Shown here in pieces: positions 8,767 through 19,600 of a DNA stretch of 44,055 bases. The first letter of the stretch is position 1, and the number at the start of each line of letters is the position of its first letter. Both the position numbers and the translations under genes were made by a program. This stretch comes from Chitinophagaceae bacterium (GTDB lineage Bacteria; Bacteroidota; Bacteroidia; Chitinophagales; Chitinophagaceae): the NCBI GenBank assembly GCA_947453295.1, contig CANGGD010000007.1, positions 1 to 44,055 on the forward strand, read 5' to 3'. Below the pieces are notes generated by a model. It worked only from the letters and a program-made list of their open reading frames with translations, made no database searches and was not told the DNA's origin.

Positions 8767-8800
8767 AAAAGCTGTCCTGAGTCATATCAGGATAGCTTTT
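8767..8800 (+). promoter_or_regulatory. 14-bp leader hairpin between the promoter and tRNA-Trp
   Basis: AAAAGCTGTCCTGA-gtcata-TCAGGATAGCTTTT; 13 Watson-Crick pairs and one G-T wobble. Confidence 0.7.
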
Positions 8801-8807
8801 GCTTTCT

Positions 8808-8878
8808 ACGGGCATGGTGCAACGGTAGCATACGGGTCTCCAAAACCTTTGATCTGGGTTCGAATCCTAGTGCCCGTG
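8808..8878 (+). tRNA. tRNA-Trp (anticodon CCA)
   Basis: Acceptor ACGGGCA/TGCCCGT, anticodon loop CTCCAAA, T-arm with TTCGAAT. Confidence 0.94.
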
Positions 8879-8925
8879 CTGATTTTTAAAAAGATTGAAA
8901 AAGTATTAAATCTTAAACCTTTTAT

Positions 8926-9120
8926 ATGAATAAGTTTACAAGTTTTGTAAAGGAATCTTATCAGGAATTAGTAGAAAATGTTAGTTGGCCTAAATGGGAA
9001 CAATTACAACAATCTACAATGATTGTTTTAGGAGCAACTTTATTTATTACAGCAATTGTTGCTTTATTAGATTTAGTATCCAGTGGCTCAATGAAATTTA
9101 TTTACTCTTTATTTAAATAA
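8926..9120 (+). CDS. secE: Preprotein translocase subunit SecE
   Basis: 64 aa, 'ELVENVSWPKWEQLQQSTMIVL' plus one TM helix; directly upstream of nusG. Confidence 0.93.
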   Translation: MNKFTSFVKESYQELVENVSWPKWEQLQQSTMIVLGATLFITAIVALLDLVSSGSMKFIYSLFK

Positions 9121-9122
9121 TT

Positions 9123-9725
9123 ATGACAGAAATATTACCTGCTGAAAAAGCAGCACAAGTCGAAAAAGAGTCTAAATGGTATGTGTTACGTGTAGTTAGT
9201 GGGAAAGAGAGAAAAATAAAGGAATATTTAGACAAGGATATTATCAGAAATGGATGGGAAAAAACAATCAAACAAGTTTTTCTTCCTGTTGAAAAAATTT
9301 ATAAAGTTCAGAACGGTAAAAAAGTAATGCGCGAGCGCAACTTTTACCCTGGATATATAATGATTGAAGTGTCTGATGATATTCTTAAAGATGATATCGT
9401 TCAGCACATCAGTAACATCAGCAATGTAATGCACTTCCTTACGGATGGAAAAGGTTCTAAAGGAAATCCAATTCGTCTACGTAAATCGGAAGTCAACAAA
9501 ATGTTGGGTAAAATGGATGAGATGAATGATATAGGTGGCGTAACTATGAGCGAACCATTTATTGTTGGTGAAACCATCAAAATTATTGACGGTCCATTTA
9601 ATGATTTTAATGGGGTAATTGAAGAAGTAAGTGACGAGAAGAAAAAATTAAGAGTACAAGTTAAAATATTTGGAAGAGCTACACCTGTGGAATTAAGTTA
9701 TATGCAGGTAGAAAAAATAGCTTAA
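9123..9725 (+). CDS. nusG: Transcription termination/antitermination factor NusG
   Basis: WYVLRVVSGKERKIKEYLD (NGN domain) and KOW motif GETIKIIDGPFNDFNGVIEEV. Confidence 0.95.
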   Translation: MTEILPAEKAAQVEKESKWYVLRVVSGKERKIKEYLDKDIIRNGWEKTIKQVFLPVEKIYKVQNGKKVMRERNFYPGYIMIEVSDDILKDDIVQHISNISNVMHFLTDGKGSKGNPIRLRKSEVNKMLGKMDEMNDIGGVTMSEPFIVGETIKIIDGPFNDFNGVIEEVSDEKKKLRVQVKIFGRATPVELSYMQVEKIA

Positions 9726-9742
9726 TAAAATAATGAGTTTAG

Positions 9743-9771
9743 AAAGGAGCCTAAAAAAAGGCTCCTTTTTT
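9743..9771 (+). terminator. Rho-independent terminator after nusG
   Basis: AAAGGAGCC-TAAAAAAA-GGCTCCTTTTTT. Confidence 0.88.
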
Positions 9772-9791
9772 ATAAAAAAGTTTCAAAGTTG

Positions 9792-9822
9792 TTGTTATTT
9801 AAAAAGAATAATCTTAGCTTTG
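9792..9822 (+). promoter_or_regulatory. Promoter of rplK operon
   Basis: TTG (9792-9794), 20-nt spacer, TAGCTTTG (9815-9822). Confidence 0.5.
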
Positions 9823-9917
9823 CCGCCCCAATTAGTTCTTTATAGAATTCATTCAAATAGAATGAATTTGGGAGTTCAGATAATTATCTGGACGTTATCA
9901 CCAAAAAAAAACAACAC

Positions 9918-10364
9918 ATGGCTAAAGAAATTACCGGCTTTGTTAAACTCCAATGTAAAGGAGGACAAGCCAATCCAGCGCCGCCAATTGGTCCCGCGCT
10001 TGGTTCTAAGGGTATTAACATCATGGAGTTCTGTAAACAATTCAATGCAAGAACCCAAGACAAACCCGGAAAAGTATTACCTGTATTAATTACAGTGTAT
10101 GCAGACAAATCATTTGACTTTATTATTAAAACTCCTCCAGCTGCTGTGCAGTTAATGGATGCTGCAAAAATCAGCAGTGGTAGTAAAGAACCTAATCGTT
10201 CAAAAGTTGGTAAAGTAACTTGGGCGCAGATTGAAGAAATCGCTAAAGATAAAATGCCAGATTTGAATGCATTTACCTTAAACAGTGCAATGAGCATGGT
10301 TGCAGGTACTGCACGTAGTATGGGTTTAACCGTTGAAGGAAAAGCTCCTTGGGATAATAATTAA
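9918..10364 (+). CDS. rplK: 50S ribosomal protein uL11
   Basis: [38 protein letters not shown]. Confidence 0.97.
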   Translation: MAKEITGFVKLQCKGGQANPAPPIGPALGSKGINIMEFCKQFNARTQDKPGKVLPVLITVYADKSFDFIIKTPPAAVQLMDAAKISSGSKEPNRSKVGKVTWAQIEEIAKDKMPDLNAFTLNSAMSMVAGTARSMGLTVEGKAPWDNN

Positions 10365-10411
10365 TCGTCAACCGGTTTTGAATATTCAAAACCAATAAAT
10401 TTTTTTAAACA

Positions 10412-11101
10412 ATGATTACTAAAAAAAGAAAAATAGCAGACGCTAAGGTTGACGCCAACAAAGCTTATACGCTTAAAGAAGCATCAGCATTAGTAAAACA
10501 AGTTAATACAACTAAATTCGATAGTTCAGTAGATCTTCATGTTCGTTTAGGAGTTGATCCAAAGAAAGCAGATCAAGCCATTCGTGGAACCGTTTCATTA
10601 CCTCACGGTACAGGTAAAACGAAAAAAGTATTGGTTCTTTGCACTCCCGATAAAGAAGCAGAAGCAACTTCAGCAGGCGCTGATTATGTTGGACTAGATG
10701 AGTATATTACAAAAATTGAAGGTGGTTGGACTGACATCGATGTGATTGTGGCAACTCCTTCTGTAATGCCTAAAATTGGTAAACTAGGTAAAGTATTAGG
10801 TCCTCGTAACTTAATGCCTAATCCAAAAACAGGAACGGTTACAAATGATGTAGCAGGTGCTGTTAATGATTTAAAAGGTGGTAAAATTGCATTCAAAGTA
10901 GATAAAGTAGGAATTATTCATGCCTCTATTGGTCGTGTGAGTTTCTCACCAGAAAAAATCGCAGAAAATAGTCAAGAGTTTATCAATGCCATCATTAGAC
11001 TAAAGCCAGCAACATCAAAAGGAACCTACTTAAAAGGTGTGAGCATGGCCAGTTCTATGAGTCCAGGTATTATGGTAGATACTAAATCTGTTCAAAACTA
11101 A
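10412..11101 (+). CDS. rplA: 50S ribosomal protein uL1
   Basis: [21 protein letters not shown] motif; position after rplK. Confidence 0.97.
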   Translation: MITKKRKIADAKVDANKAYTLKEASALVKQVNTTKFDSSVDLHVRLGVDPKKADQAIRGTVSLPHGTGKTKKVLVLCTPDKEAEATSAGADYVGLDEYITKIEGGWTDIDVIVATPSVMPKIGKLGKVLGPRNLMPNPKTGTVTNDVAGAVNDLKGGKIAFKVDKVGIIHASIGRVSFSPEKIAENSQEFINAIIRLKPATSKGTYLKGVSMASSMSPGIMVDTKSVQN

Positions 11102-11144
11102 TTTACAATCGCTTGGGTGAAAGACCTAACACAAAATATTTGTT

Positions 11145-11768
11145 ATGACAAAGCAAGAAAAAAATGAAGTGATAGAATTGCTAAAAGGCAAATTCGCACA
11201 ATATAATAACTTCTACATTACGGATACAGAAAGTTTAACTGTAGAGCAAGTAGGAAAACTACGCAGTGTTTGTTTCAACAAACAAGTAGAAATGAAAGTG
11301 GCTAAGAACACTTTAATTAAAAAAGCATTAGAAAGTATTGATGCTGAAAAATATGCAGGAGTGTATGATTCATTGCATAAAGTAACAGCTTTAATGTTTA
11401 GCGAAAATCCAAAAGATCCAGCTGTTATAATAAGCGGCTTTCGTAAAGAGAATAATAACGAAAAGCCTTATTTGAAAGCTGCTTTCATTAATGGAGATGT
11501 ATTTGTTGGAGACAACCAATTGAAGGCATTAACACAAATCAAAACTAAAAATGAATTGATTGGTGATATCATTGGATTGTTACAATCTCCTATACAAAGA
11601 GTTTTGGGAGCATTAGAAAACAAAGACAATGCTAAAAAAGCTGAAGAGGCACCAGTTGCGGAAGCACCAGTTGCGGAGGCACCAGTAGTAGAAGATGCTG
11701 CACCGGTTGCTGAAGCGCCTGCTGCGGAAAGTGCACCATCAACAGATGAGCCTACAGCTGAAGCATAA
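11145..11768 (+). CDS. rplJ: 50S ribosomal protein uL10 with Ala/Pro/Glu-rich C-terminal extension
   Basis: uL10 N-terminal domain (YITDTESLTVEQVGKLRSVCFNKQVEMKVAKNTLIKKAL) followed by EAPVAEAPVAEAPVVEDAAPVAEAPAAESAPS tail. Confidence 0.94.
   Translation: MTKQEKNEVIELLKGKFAQYNNFYITDTESLTVEQVGKLRSVCFNKQVEMKVAKNTLIKKALESIDAEKYAGVYDSLHKVTALMFSENPKDPAVIISGFRKENNNEKPYLKAAFINGDVFVGDNQLKALTQIKTKNELIGDIIGLLQSPIQRVLGALENKDNAKKAEEAPVAEAPVAEAPVVEDAAPVAEAPAAESAPSTDEPTAEA
11649..11693 (+). repeat. 15-bp tandem repeat within rplJ tail
   Basis: GCACCAGTTGCGGAA / GCACCAGTTGCGGAG / GCACCAGTAGTAGAA. Confidence 0.85.
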
Positions 11769-11871
11769 AAAACAAAACCTAACCTTAGGTAGATAAGGTA
11801 AAATATAAGAAACAATTTTTTTAATCTCCGCCGGAGTCAAAAACGAAGAAGGCGGTAAAAATGTAAACATC

Positions 11872-12246
11872 ATGGCAGAAATCAAATCATTAGCTGAAAG
11901 TTTAGTAAACTTAACAGTAAAAGAAGTACAAGAATTAGCAGAATTTTTAAAATCAGAGTACGGTATTGAACCAGCTGCTGCTGCAGTTATAGTAAGTGGT
12001 GGCGACGGTGGTGGTGCTGCTGCTGCTGAAGAAAAAACATCTTTCAATGTAATATTGAAAAGTGGCGGAGCTAACAAATTAGCGGTTGTAAAAATCGTTA
12101 AAGATTTAACAGGATTAGGATTGAAAGAAGCTAAAGATTTAGTGGATGGCGCTCCAAAACCAATTAAAGAAGGAGTAGATAAAGCTGCTGCTGAAGAATT
12201 AAAAGCAAAATTAACTGAAGCTGGTGCTGAAGTTGAAATCGCATAA
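11872..12246 (+). CDS. rplL: 50S ribosomal protein bL12 (L7/L12)
   Basis: Ala-rich hinge and C-terminal domain [34 protein letters not shown]. Confidence 0.97.
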   Translation: MAEIKSLAESLVNLTVKEVQELAEFLKSEYGIEPAAAAVIVSGGDGGGAAAAEEKTSFNVILKSGGANKLAVVKIVKDLTGLGLKEAKDLVDGAPKPIKEGVDKAAAEELKAKLTEAGAEVEIA

Positions 12247-12265
12247 TTTTTTCAACATTTTTTAT

Positions 12266-12299
12266 AAAAACCCTTTTGAACAATCAAAAGGGTTTTTTT
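12266..12299 (+). terminator. Rho-independent terminator after rplL
   Basis: AAACCCTTTTGA-acaa-TCAAAAGGGTTT followed by T-run. Confidence 0.9.
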
Positions 12300-12673
12300 A
12301 TGCCTCGCCCCCTTATTCTTGAAATCAGTTGACTCAAAAACTTTGAAATCATTTTGAATAAAGGACATTTCAATAGTTTGGCTCAAACTTTTTAAGTTTC
12401 ATTATCTTTATTTTTTATGTATAATCGATTAGATAATAATGCCCCTGTCTCCTAAAATCCTCCTGAAAGGTTTTAAACCCTAGAGATATTACCCATATTT
12501 CTTTTTATATTTCGAATAAATAAAATCTAATCAATTGATTATCTTTTAAATATTAACCCTAAAAATTCCAAGCTCTGCTTTCTATTTCTTCCAATTTTAT
12601 CAAAAATCTTACCAAAATTGTAAAATTGTTCTATTATTTATCCTTTTTGTAAGTTTTATTGCCTAACTTCGCC

Positions 12674-12722
12674 GTCCTTAAATTTGGGAAGGGTAAGCTA
12701 TATACTCTATCCAAGTAAGGAC
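12674..12722 (+). promoter_or_regulatory. Structured rpoB 5' leader
   Basis: GTCCTTA (12674-12680) complementary to TAAGGAC (12716-12722); nested TTGG/CCAA and GGGTA/TATCC pairings are possible; 25 nt before rpoB ATG. Confidence 0.45.
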
Positions 12723-12747
12723 CTTCACTAAAAGTTTTATTTTAAAT

Positions 12748-15700
12748 ATGTCTGCAACAAAAACAAACACTGCTACTCGTATCAATTTTGGAAAAGTTGA
12801 ATTGATGGCAGAGCAACCTGATTTGCTGGGTATCCAGATTCAATCATTTAGAGACTTCTTTCAGTTGGAAACCACTCCCGACAAACGTAATGTGGAAGGG
12901 CTTTTCAGAGTGTTTAAAGAGAATTTCCCGATTACGGATACACGAAACATTTTCGTATTGGAGTTTCTTGATTATTTCGTAGATCCTCCGCGTTATTCAA
13001 TTGAAGAGTGTATCGAAAGAGGACTCACTTACGCCGTTCCGCTTAAAGCAAAATTGCGTTTAAGTTGTAACGATGAAGAACACGTTGATTTTCAAACCAT
13101 CGTTCAAGATGTGTTTTTAGGAAATATTCCTTACATGACTCCAAGAGGTACTTTTGTTATCAATGGCGCAGAAAGAGTTGTTGTAAGTCAGTTGCACCGT
13201 TCACCAGGTGTGTTTTTCGGACAATCTGTTCATCCAAACGGAACAAAAATTTACTCTGCAAGAGTAATTCCTTTTAAAGGAGCCTGGATGGAATTTGCTA
13301 CGGATATCAACAATGTAATGTTTGCTTACATCGATCGTAAGAAAAAATTCCCAGTTACCACTTTGTTGCGTTCTATTGGTTTTGAAACCGATAAAGACAT
13401 TTTGGAATTGTTTGGAATGGCTGATGAAGTTAAGGCTGATAAAAAAACTTTAGAAAAACATATCGGAAAAAAATTAGCCGCTCGTGTTTTACGCACTTGG
13501 GTAGAAGATTTTGTGGATGAAGATACTGGTGAAGTTGTTTCTTTAGAAAGAAATGAAATTATTTTAGAAAGAGATACAGTATTAGACGAAAGCAACATTG
13601 GGTTGATCGTTGAAATGCAAACGAAAAGTGTTTTTATTCAAAAAGAAGAAGTGAGCGGAGATTACGCTATCATTTATAACACATTGAATAAAGATACTTC
13701 AAACAGTGAGTTAGAAGCGGTGCAATTAATTTACAAACAATTGCGTGGTGCTGATGCTCCTGATGATGAAACAGCAAGAGGTATCATTGATAAATTATTC
13801 TTCAGCGACAAGCGTTATGATTTAGGTGAAGTTGGTCGTTATAAAATCAATCGTCGTTTAGGTTTAAATTATCCTCTTGATAAAAAAGTATTAACAAAAG
13901 AAGATATTATCTCTATCATTAAGTACTTGGTATTATTAACCAACGGAAAAAGTGAAGTGGATGATATTGATCATTTAAGCAACAGAAGAGTAAGAACAGT
14001 GGGAGAGCAATTATATGCTCAATTTGGAGTGGGTTTGGCTCGTATGGCTAGAACTATTCGTGAAAGAATGAATGTTCGTGACAATGAAGTATTTACACCA
14101 GTAGATTTGATCAACGCAAGAACACTTTCTTCTGTTATCAATTCATTCTTTGGTACTTCTCAATTATCTCAATTTTTGGATCAAACAAATCCTTTAAGTG
14201 AAATCACGCATAAGCGTCGTATTTCCGCACTTGGACCCGGTGGTTTAAGCAGAGAGAGAGCAGGTTTTGAGGTGCGTGACGTGCATTATTCTCATTATGG
14301 TCGTTTGTGTACTATTGAAACTCCAGAAGGTCCAAACATTGGTTTGATTTCTACACTTTGCGTTCACGCAAAGATTAATGATATGGGCTTCATTGAAACT
14401 CCATACAGAAAAGTAGATAATGGAAAAGTTGATTTAAAGAAAATCACTTTCCTAAGCGCTGAAGAAGAAGATACTGCAAAAATTGCACAGGCAAACGTTG
14501 ACTTGGATCCTAAAGGTAATTTTGTGGACGATAAAATCAAGTCTCGTCAAACAGGTGATTTCCCAATTTTAGATAAATCTGAAGTGGAATACATGGATGT
14601 GGCTCCTAACCAAATTGTAGGGTTAAGTGCATCATTGATTCCTTTCTTAGAGCATGATGATGCCAACCGTGCGTTGATGGGATCAAACATGCAACGTCAG
14701 GCTGTTCCATTATTAAGACCGGAGTCTCCAATTGTGGGAACTGGTTTGGAAGCTAAAGCTGCTCGTGATGCAAGAATTCAAATTCATGCTGAAGGGGAAG
14801 GTGTGGTAGAATACGTTGATGCTAATGAAATTCATGTTCGTTATAAGCGTTCAGAAACACAACAAATGGTGAGTTTTGAAGATGATTTAAAAGTATATAA
14901 GTTAACAAAATTCGTTCGTACGAATCAGGAAACTTGTATCAATCTACGCCCAGCTGTTGTAAAAGGACAAAAAGTTACTGAAGGAGATTTTCTTACCGAA
15001 GGATATGCTACAAAAGGTGGTGAAATCGCGTTAGGAAGAAATTTGAAAGTGGCGTTCATGCCTTGGAAAGGCTACAACTTCGAGGATGCGATTGTAATTA
15101 ATGAAAAAGTTGTAAAAGAAGATTTGTTTACGTCTATTCATATTAGTGAGTTTGAAACAGAAGTTCGTGATACTAAATTAGGAGAAGAAGAATTAACGCC
15201 AGATATTCCAAACGTAAGTGAAGAAGCTACAAAAGATTTGGATCAAAACGGAATTATCAGAATAGGTGCCAATATTAAAGAAGGAGATATTATCATAGGA
15301 AAAATTACTCCAAAAGGAGAAAGTGATCCTACTCCTGAAGAAAAATTATTACGTGCCATTTTTGGTGATAAAGCTGGTGATGCAAAAGATGCTTCTTTGA
15401 AAGCACCAAGCGGAACAGAAGGTGTAGTAATTGATAAGAAATTATTCCAACGTGCTAAGAAAGATAAGAATGCTAAAGTGAGAGAAAAAGCTCAATTAGA
15501 TAAGATTGAAAAAACGCACGAGAAAAACGAAGAAGATTTATTGGAATTGTTATTAAGCAAACTGCAAAACTTGTTGAAAGACAAAACTAGTCAGGGTGTT
15601 AGTAATAATTTCGGTGAAGTATTAATTGGCAAAGGAGCTAAATTTAATGCGAAAAATCTTTCTAGTATCGATTTCATGAATGTAAATCCTTTAGGATGGA

Positions 15701-16557
15701 GTGGAGATGCTAAAACAGATGATTTAATCAATACTTTATTACACAATTACAGCATTAAATACAACGAAGAGTTAGGTCGTTACAAGAGAGAGAAATTCAA
15801 TATTTCAATTGGGGATGAATTACCAGCTGGTGTATTGAAATTAGCTAAAGTGTACATTGCTGTAAAACGTAAATTAAAAGTGGGTGATAAAATGGCGGGT
15901 CGTCATGGTAACAAAGGAATTGTTGCTAAGATTGTTCGTCAAGAAGATATGCCTTTCTTGGAAGATGGAACACCGGTTGATATCGTATTGAATCCACTAG
16001 GGGTACCTTCTCGTATGAACTTAGGACAGATTTACGAAACAGCTTTAGGTTGGGCTGGAGAAAAATTAGGCGTAAAATTTGCTACACCGATTTTTGATGG
16101 TGCTTCCGTTGATGAAATTGCTGAACAAATTGAAAAAGCAGCACTTCCAAAATTTGGACATACTTACTTATATGATGGTGAAACGGGAGATAGATTTGAC
16201 CAAAAGGCAACTGTTGGTATCATCTATGTAATCAAATTGCATCATATGGTGGATGATAAAATGCATGCTCGTTCAATTGGACCATACAGTTTAATTACAC
16301 AACAACCTTTGGGTGGTAAGGCACAGTTTGGTGGACAGCGTTTTGGAGAGATGGAGGTTTGGGCTTTAGAGGCTTACGGAGCTTCAAACATTCTTCAGGA
16401 GTTATTAACCTTGAAATCTGATGATATCATTGGAAGGGCTAAAACTTATGAGGCAATTGTGAAGGGTGAAAACATTCCAAAAGCAGGTATTCCAGAATCA
16501 TTCAATGTATTGGTACATGAATTAAGAGGTTTGGGATTGGATTTGAAATTTGAGTAA
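12748..16557 (+). CDS. rpoB: DNA-directed RNA polymerase subunit beta
   Basis: Full-length 1269 aa; [43 protein letters not shown]. Confidence 0.98.
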   Translation: MSATKTNTATRINFGKVELMAEQPDLLGIQIQSFRDFFQLETTPDKRNVEGLFRVFKENFPITDTRNIFVLEFLDYFVDPPRYSIEECIERGLTYAVPLKAKLRLSCNDEEHVDFQTIVQDVFLGNIPYMTPRGTFVINGAERVVVSQLHRSPGVFFGQSVHPNGTKIYSARVIPFKGAWMEFATDINNVMFAYIDRKKKFPVTTLLRSIGFETDKDILELFGMADEVKADKKTLEKHIGKKLAARVLRTWVEDFVDEDTGEVVSLERNEIILERDTVLDESNIGLIVEMQTKSVFIQKEEVSGDYAIIYNTLNKDTSNSELEAVQLIYKQLRGADAPDDETARGIIDKLFFSDKRYDLGEVGRYKINRRLGLNYPLDKKVLTKEDIISIIKYLVLLTNGKSEVDDIDHLSNRRVRTVGEQLYAQFGVGLARMARTIRERMNVRDNEVFTPVDLINARTLSSVINSFFGTSQLSQFLDQTNPLSEITHKRRISALGPGGLSRERAGFEVRDVHYSHYGRLCTIETPEGPNIGLISTLCVHAKINDMGFIETPYRKVDNGKVDLKKITFLSAEEEDTAKIAQANVDLDPKGNFVDDKIKSRQTGDFPILDKSEVEYMDVAPNQIVGLSASLIPFLEHDDANRALMGSNMQRQAVPLLRPESPIVGTGLEAKAARDARIQIHAEGEGVVEYVDANEIHVRYKRSETQQMVSFEDDLKVYKLTKFVRTNQETCINLRPAVVKGQKVTEGDFLTEGYATKGGEIALGRNLKVAFMPWKGYNFEDAIVINEKVVKEDLFTSIHISEFETEVRDTKLGEEELTPDIPNVSEEATKDLDQNGIIRIGANIKEGDIIIGKITPKGESDPTPEEKLLRAIFGDKAGDAKDASLKAPSGTEGVVIDKKLFQRAKKDKNAKVREKAQLDKIEKTHEKNEEDLLELLLSKLQNLLKDKTSQGVSNNFGEVLIGKGAKFNAKNLSSIDFMNVNPLGWSGDAKTDDLINTLLHNYSIKYNEELGRYKREKFNISIGDELPAGVLKLAKVYIAVKRKLKVGDKMAGRHGNKGIVAKIVRQEDMPFLEDGTPVDIVLNPLGVPSRMNLGQIYETALGWAGEKLGVKFATPIFDGASVDEIAEQIEKAALPKFGHTYLYDGETGDRFDQKATVGIIYVIKLHHMVDDKMHARSIGPYSLITQQPLGGKAQFGGQRFGEMEVWALEAYGASNILQELLTLKSDDIIGRAKTYEAIVKGENIPKAGIPESFNVLVHELRGLGLDLKFE

Positions 16558-16615
16558 TTGGATATTTAAGAACAAGCAACTTTAATAATTACAATAACAA
16601 TATTTAAACAATTAT

Positions 16616-19600
16616 ATGGCATTCAAAAAAGAAAATCGTCAAAGGCCTAGTTTCTCAAAAATCACTATTGGGTTAGCATCACCAGACGTTATCTTGGAAA
16701 AGAGTTTTGGAGAAATCATCAAGCCTGAAACCATTAACTATCGTACCTATAAGCCAGAAAGAGATGGTTTGTTTTGCGAAAGAATTTTCGGACCAGTAAA
16801 AGATTACGAGTGTGCTTGTGGAAAGTATAAGCGTATACGTTACAAGGGTATCGTTTGTGATCGTTGTGGAGTAGAAGTTACAGAGAAAAAAGTTCGTCGT
16901 GAAAGAATGGGACACATCAAATTGGTGGTTCCTGTTGTTCATATTTGGTATTTCAAATCATTGCCAAACAAAATCGGTTATTTATTAGGGATGAGTTCTA
17001 AGAAATTAGAAACCATCATTTATTATGAAAGATTTGTGGTAATTCAGCCAGGAATCAGAGCAGATAAAGGCCAGAACTTTGGAGATTTATTAACGGAAGA
17101 AGAATACCTGGATATATTGGATGCTTTACCAAAAGACAATCAAATGTTGATGGATGAAGATCCAAACAAGTTTATTGCTAAAATGGGTGCTGAAGCGGTT
17201 CATGGATTATTAGAGCGTTTGAATTTAGATCAATTAAGTTATGATTTAAGAAATGCGGCAGCAAACGAAACATCTCAACAACGTAAAGCAGAAGCGTTAA
17301 AGCGTCTAAGCGTTGTAGAAAGCTTCCGTGAAGCCAATACAAGGATATTAAACAAGCCTGAGTGGATGGTAATGCAGTACATTCCTGTAATACCACCAGA
17401 ATTAAGACCTTTGGTGCCTTTAGATGGCGGAAGGTTTGCCTCTTCAGATTTGAATGATTTATATCGTCGTGTTATTATTCGTAACAATCGTTTAAAGCGT
17501 TTGTTGGAAATTAAAGCACCGGAAGTAATCTTACGTAATGAAAAACGTATGTTACAAGAATCAATAGATTCATTGTTTGACAATAGCCGTAAATCAAATG
17601 CAGTAAAAGCAGAAGGTGGCAGAGCTTTAAAATCATTAAGTGATGTATTGAAAGGTAAACAAGGACGATTCCGTCAGAATTTGTTAGGAAAGCGTGTGGA
17701 TTATTCTGGTCGTTCTGTAATTGTGGTTGGTCCTGAAATGAAAATGCACGAATGTGGTTTACCAAAAGATATGGCTGCTGAATTATTTAAGCCATTTATT
17801 ATTCGTAAACTTATTGAAAGAGGTATTGTTAAAACAGTAAAGAGTGCTAGAAAATTAGTTGATAAAAAAGAAGCTATCATTTGGGATATTCTTGAAAATA
17901 TTTTAAAAGGTCATCCTGTAATGTTGAACAGGGCCCCAACGCTGCATAGATTATCTATTCAGGCTTTCCAACCAAAATTAATTGAAGGAAAGGCAATTCA
18001 TTTGCATCCTTTAGTTACAGCCGCCTTCAATGCCGATTTTGATGGAGATCAGATGGCGGTGCACGTACCTTTGAGTAATGCTGCAATATTAGAAGCACAA
18101 TTATTAATGTTGTCTTCTCACAATATCTTGAATCCACAAAACGGAACACCAATCACACTTCCTTCTCAGGACATGGTGCTTGGTTTATATTACATCACCA
18201 AAGGAAAGAAAACAATGGGTGATGATATCGTGAAAGGAGAAGGTAAAGCGTTTTATTCTGCTGATGAAGTTATCATTGCATACAATGAAAAGCAAATTGA
18301 TTTACATGCAAACATCAGAGTAAAAGCCAATTTCCGTAATCCAGACGGAACACTAACATTCAAATTAATCGAAACAACAGTAGGTCGTGTAATTTTCAAT
18401 CAATTTGTTCCAAAAGAAGTTGGATTCGTAAATGCATTGCTTACTAAAAAAGCATTAAGAGAAATCATTGGAGACATTATCAAATGGACCAGTGTTCCTA
18501 TTACTGCTAAATTCCTTGATGATATTAAGACACTTGGATTCCGTATGGCATTCCGTGGTGGATTATCATTCAACATCAATGATTTGATTATACCTGCTGT
18601 TAAAGAACAACTTGTAGAAACTGCACAAACTGAGGTTTCTGAAGTTTGGGATAGTTACAACATGGGTCTAATTACAAATAATGAAAGATACAATCAGATT
18701 ATTGATATCTGGAGTCGTGTTGATACTAAAGTGACTGAAACGTTAATTCGTGAATTGGCAATTGACAAACAAGGGTTCAACTCTGTTTACATGATGCTAG
18801 ATTCGGGTGCGCGTGGTAGTAAGCAACAAATTAAGCAGCTTGCTGGATTAAGAGGTTTGATGGCTAAGCCAAGAAAATCTGGGTCATCTGGAAGCGAAAT
18901 CATTGAAAACCCAATTCTTGCAAACTTTAAAGATGGATTGAGTGTATTGGAATACTTTATCTCAACACATGGTGCGCGTAAAGGTTTGGCGGATACAGCC
19001 TTGAAAACAGCCGATGCGGGTTATCTAACTCGTCGTTTGGTGGATGTTGCTCAAGATGTTGTTATCAATGATGAAGATTGCGGAACCCTTCGTGGAATTG
19101 CAACTTCTGCATTAAAAGATAATGAAGATATTATTGAACCATTAAGCGATAGAATTGAAGGTCGTACTTCTTTATATGATGTTACGCATCCTTTAACTGA
19201 TGAAATTATTGCAAGAGCAGGAGAAGAGATTTCTGCTGATGTTGCTAAAAAAATAGAAGAAACAGGAATCGAAGTTGTTGAAATTCGTTCAGTATTAACT
19301 TGTGAAAGCAAGCGTGGTGTATGTGTAAGATGTTATGGTAAAAACTTAGCTTCAGGTTCTTTAGCACAAAGAGGTGATGCTGTTGGAATCATTGCTGCAC
19401 AATCAATTGGTGAACCAGGTACTCAGTTAACACTTCGTACTTTCCACGTGGGTGGTGTGGCAGGATCTGCTTCGGTTGAATCTACATTGGTAGCTAAATT
19501 TGACGGAACACTTCAGTTCGATGGATTAAGAACAGTAAGTACAGAAAATAGTGAAGGAAAGAAAATTGTTGTGGTAATAGGTCGTACCGGTGAAATCAGA

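Noticed and set aside
9733-10089. 118-aa ORF on + overlapping the rplK start
   Set aside because: Starts inside the nusG terminator hairpin and overlaps rplK in another frame; composition not protein-like.
9884-10297. 137-aa antisense ORF over rplK
   Set aside because: Shadow ORF of the conserved uL11 coding sequence; no independent motif.
11468-12077. Overlapping antisense ORFs (115 and 112 aa) over rplJ/rplL, rich in Ala/Ser/Thr
   Set aside because: They mirror the repetitive uL10 tail and bL12 hinge; low complexity arises from the sense strand.
12430-12480. TCCTCC-containing stretch as anti-SD mimic / sRNA
   Set aside because: Short match by chance in a long spacer; no promoter-terminator pair delimiting an RNA could be seen.
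17178-17765. Antisense ORFs in rpoC
   Set aside because: Typical shadow ORFs across a long conserved gene; no motif and no start context of interest.
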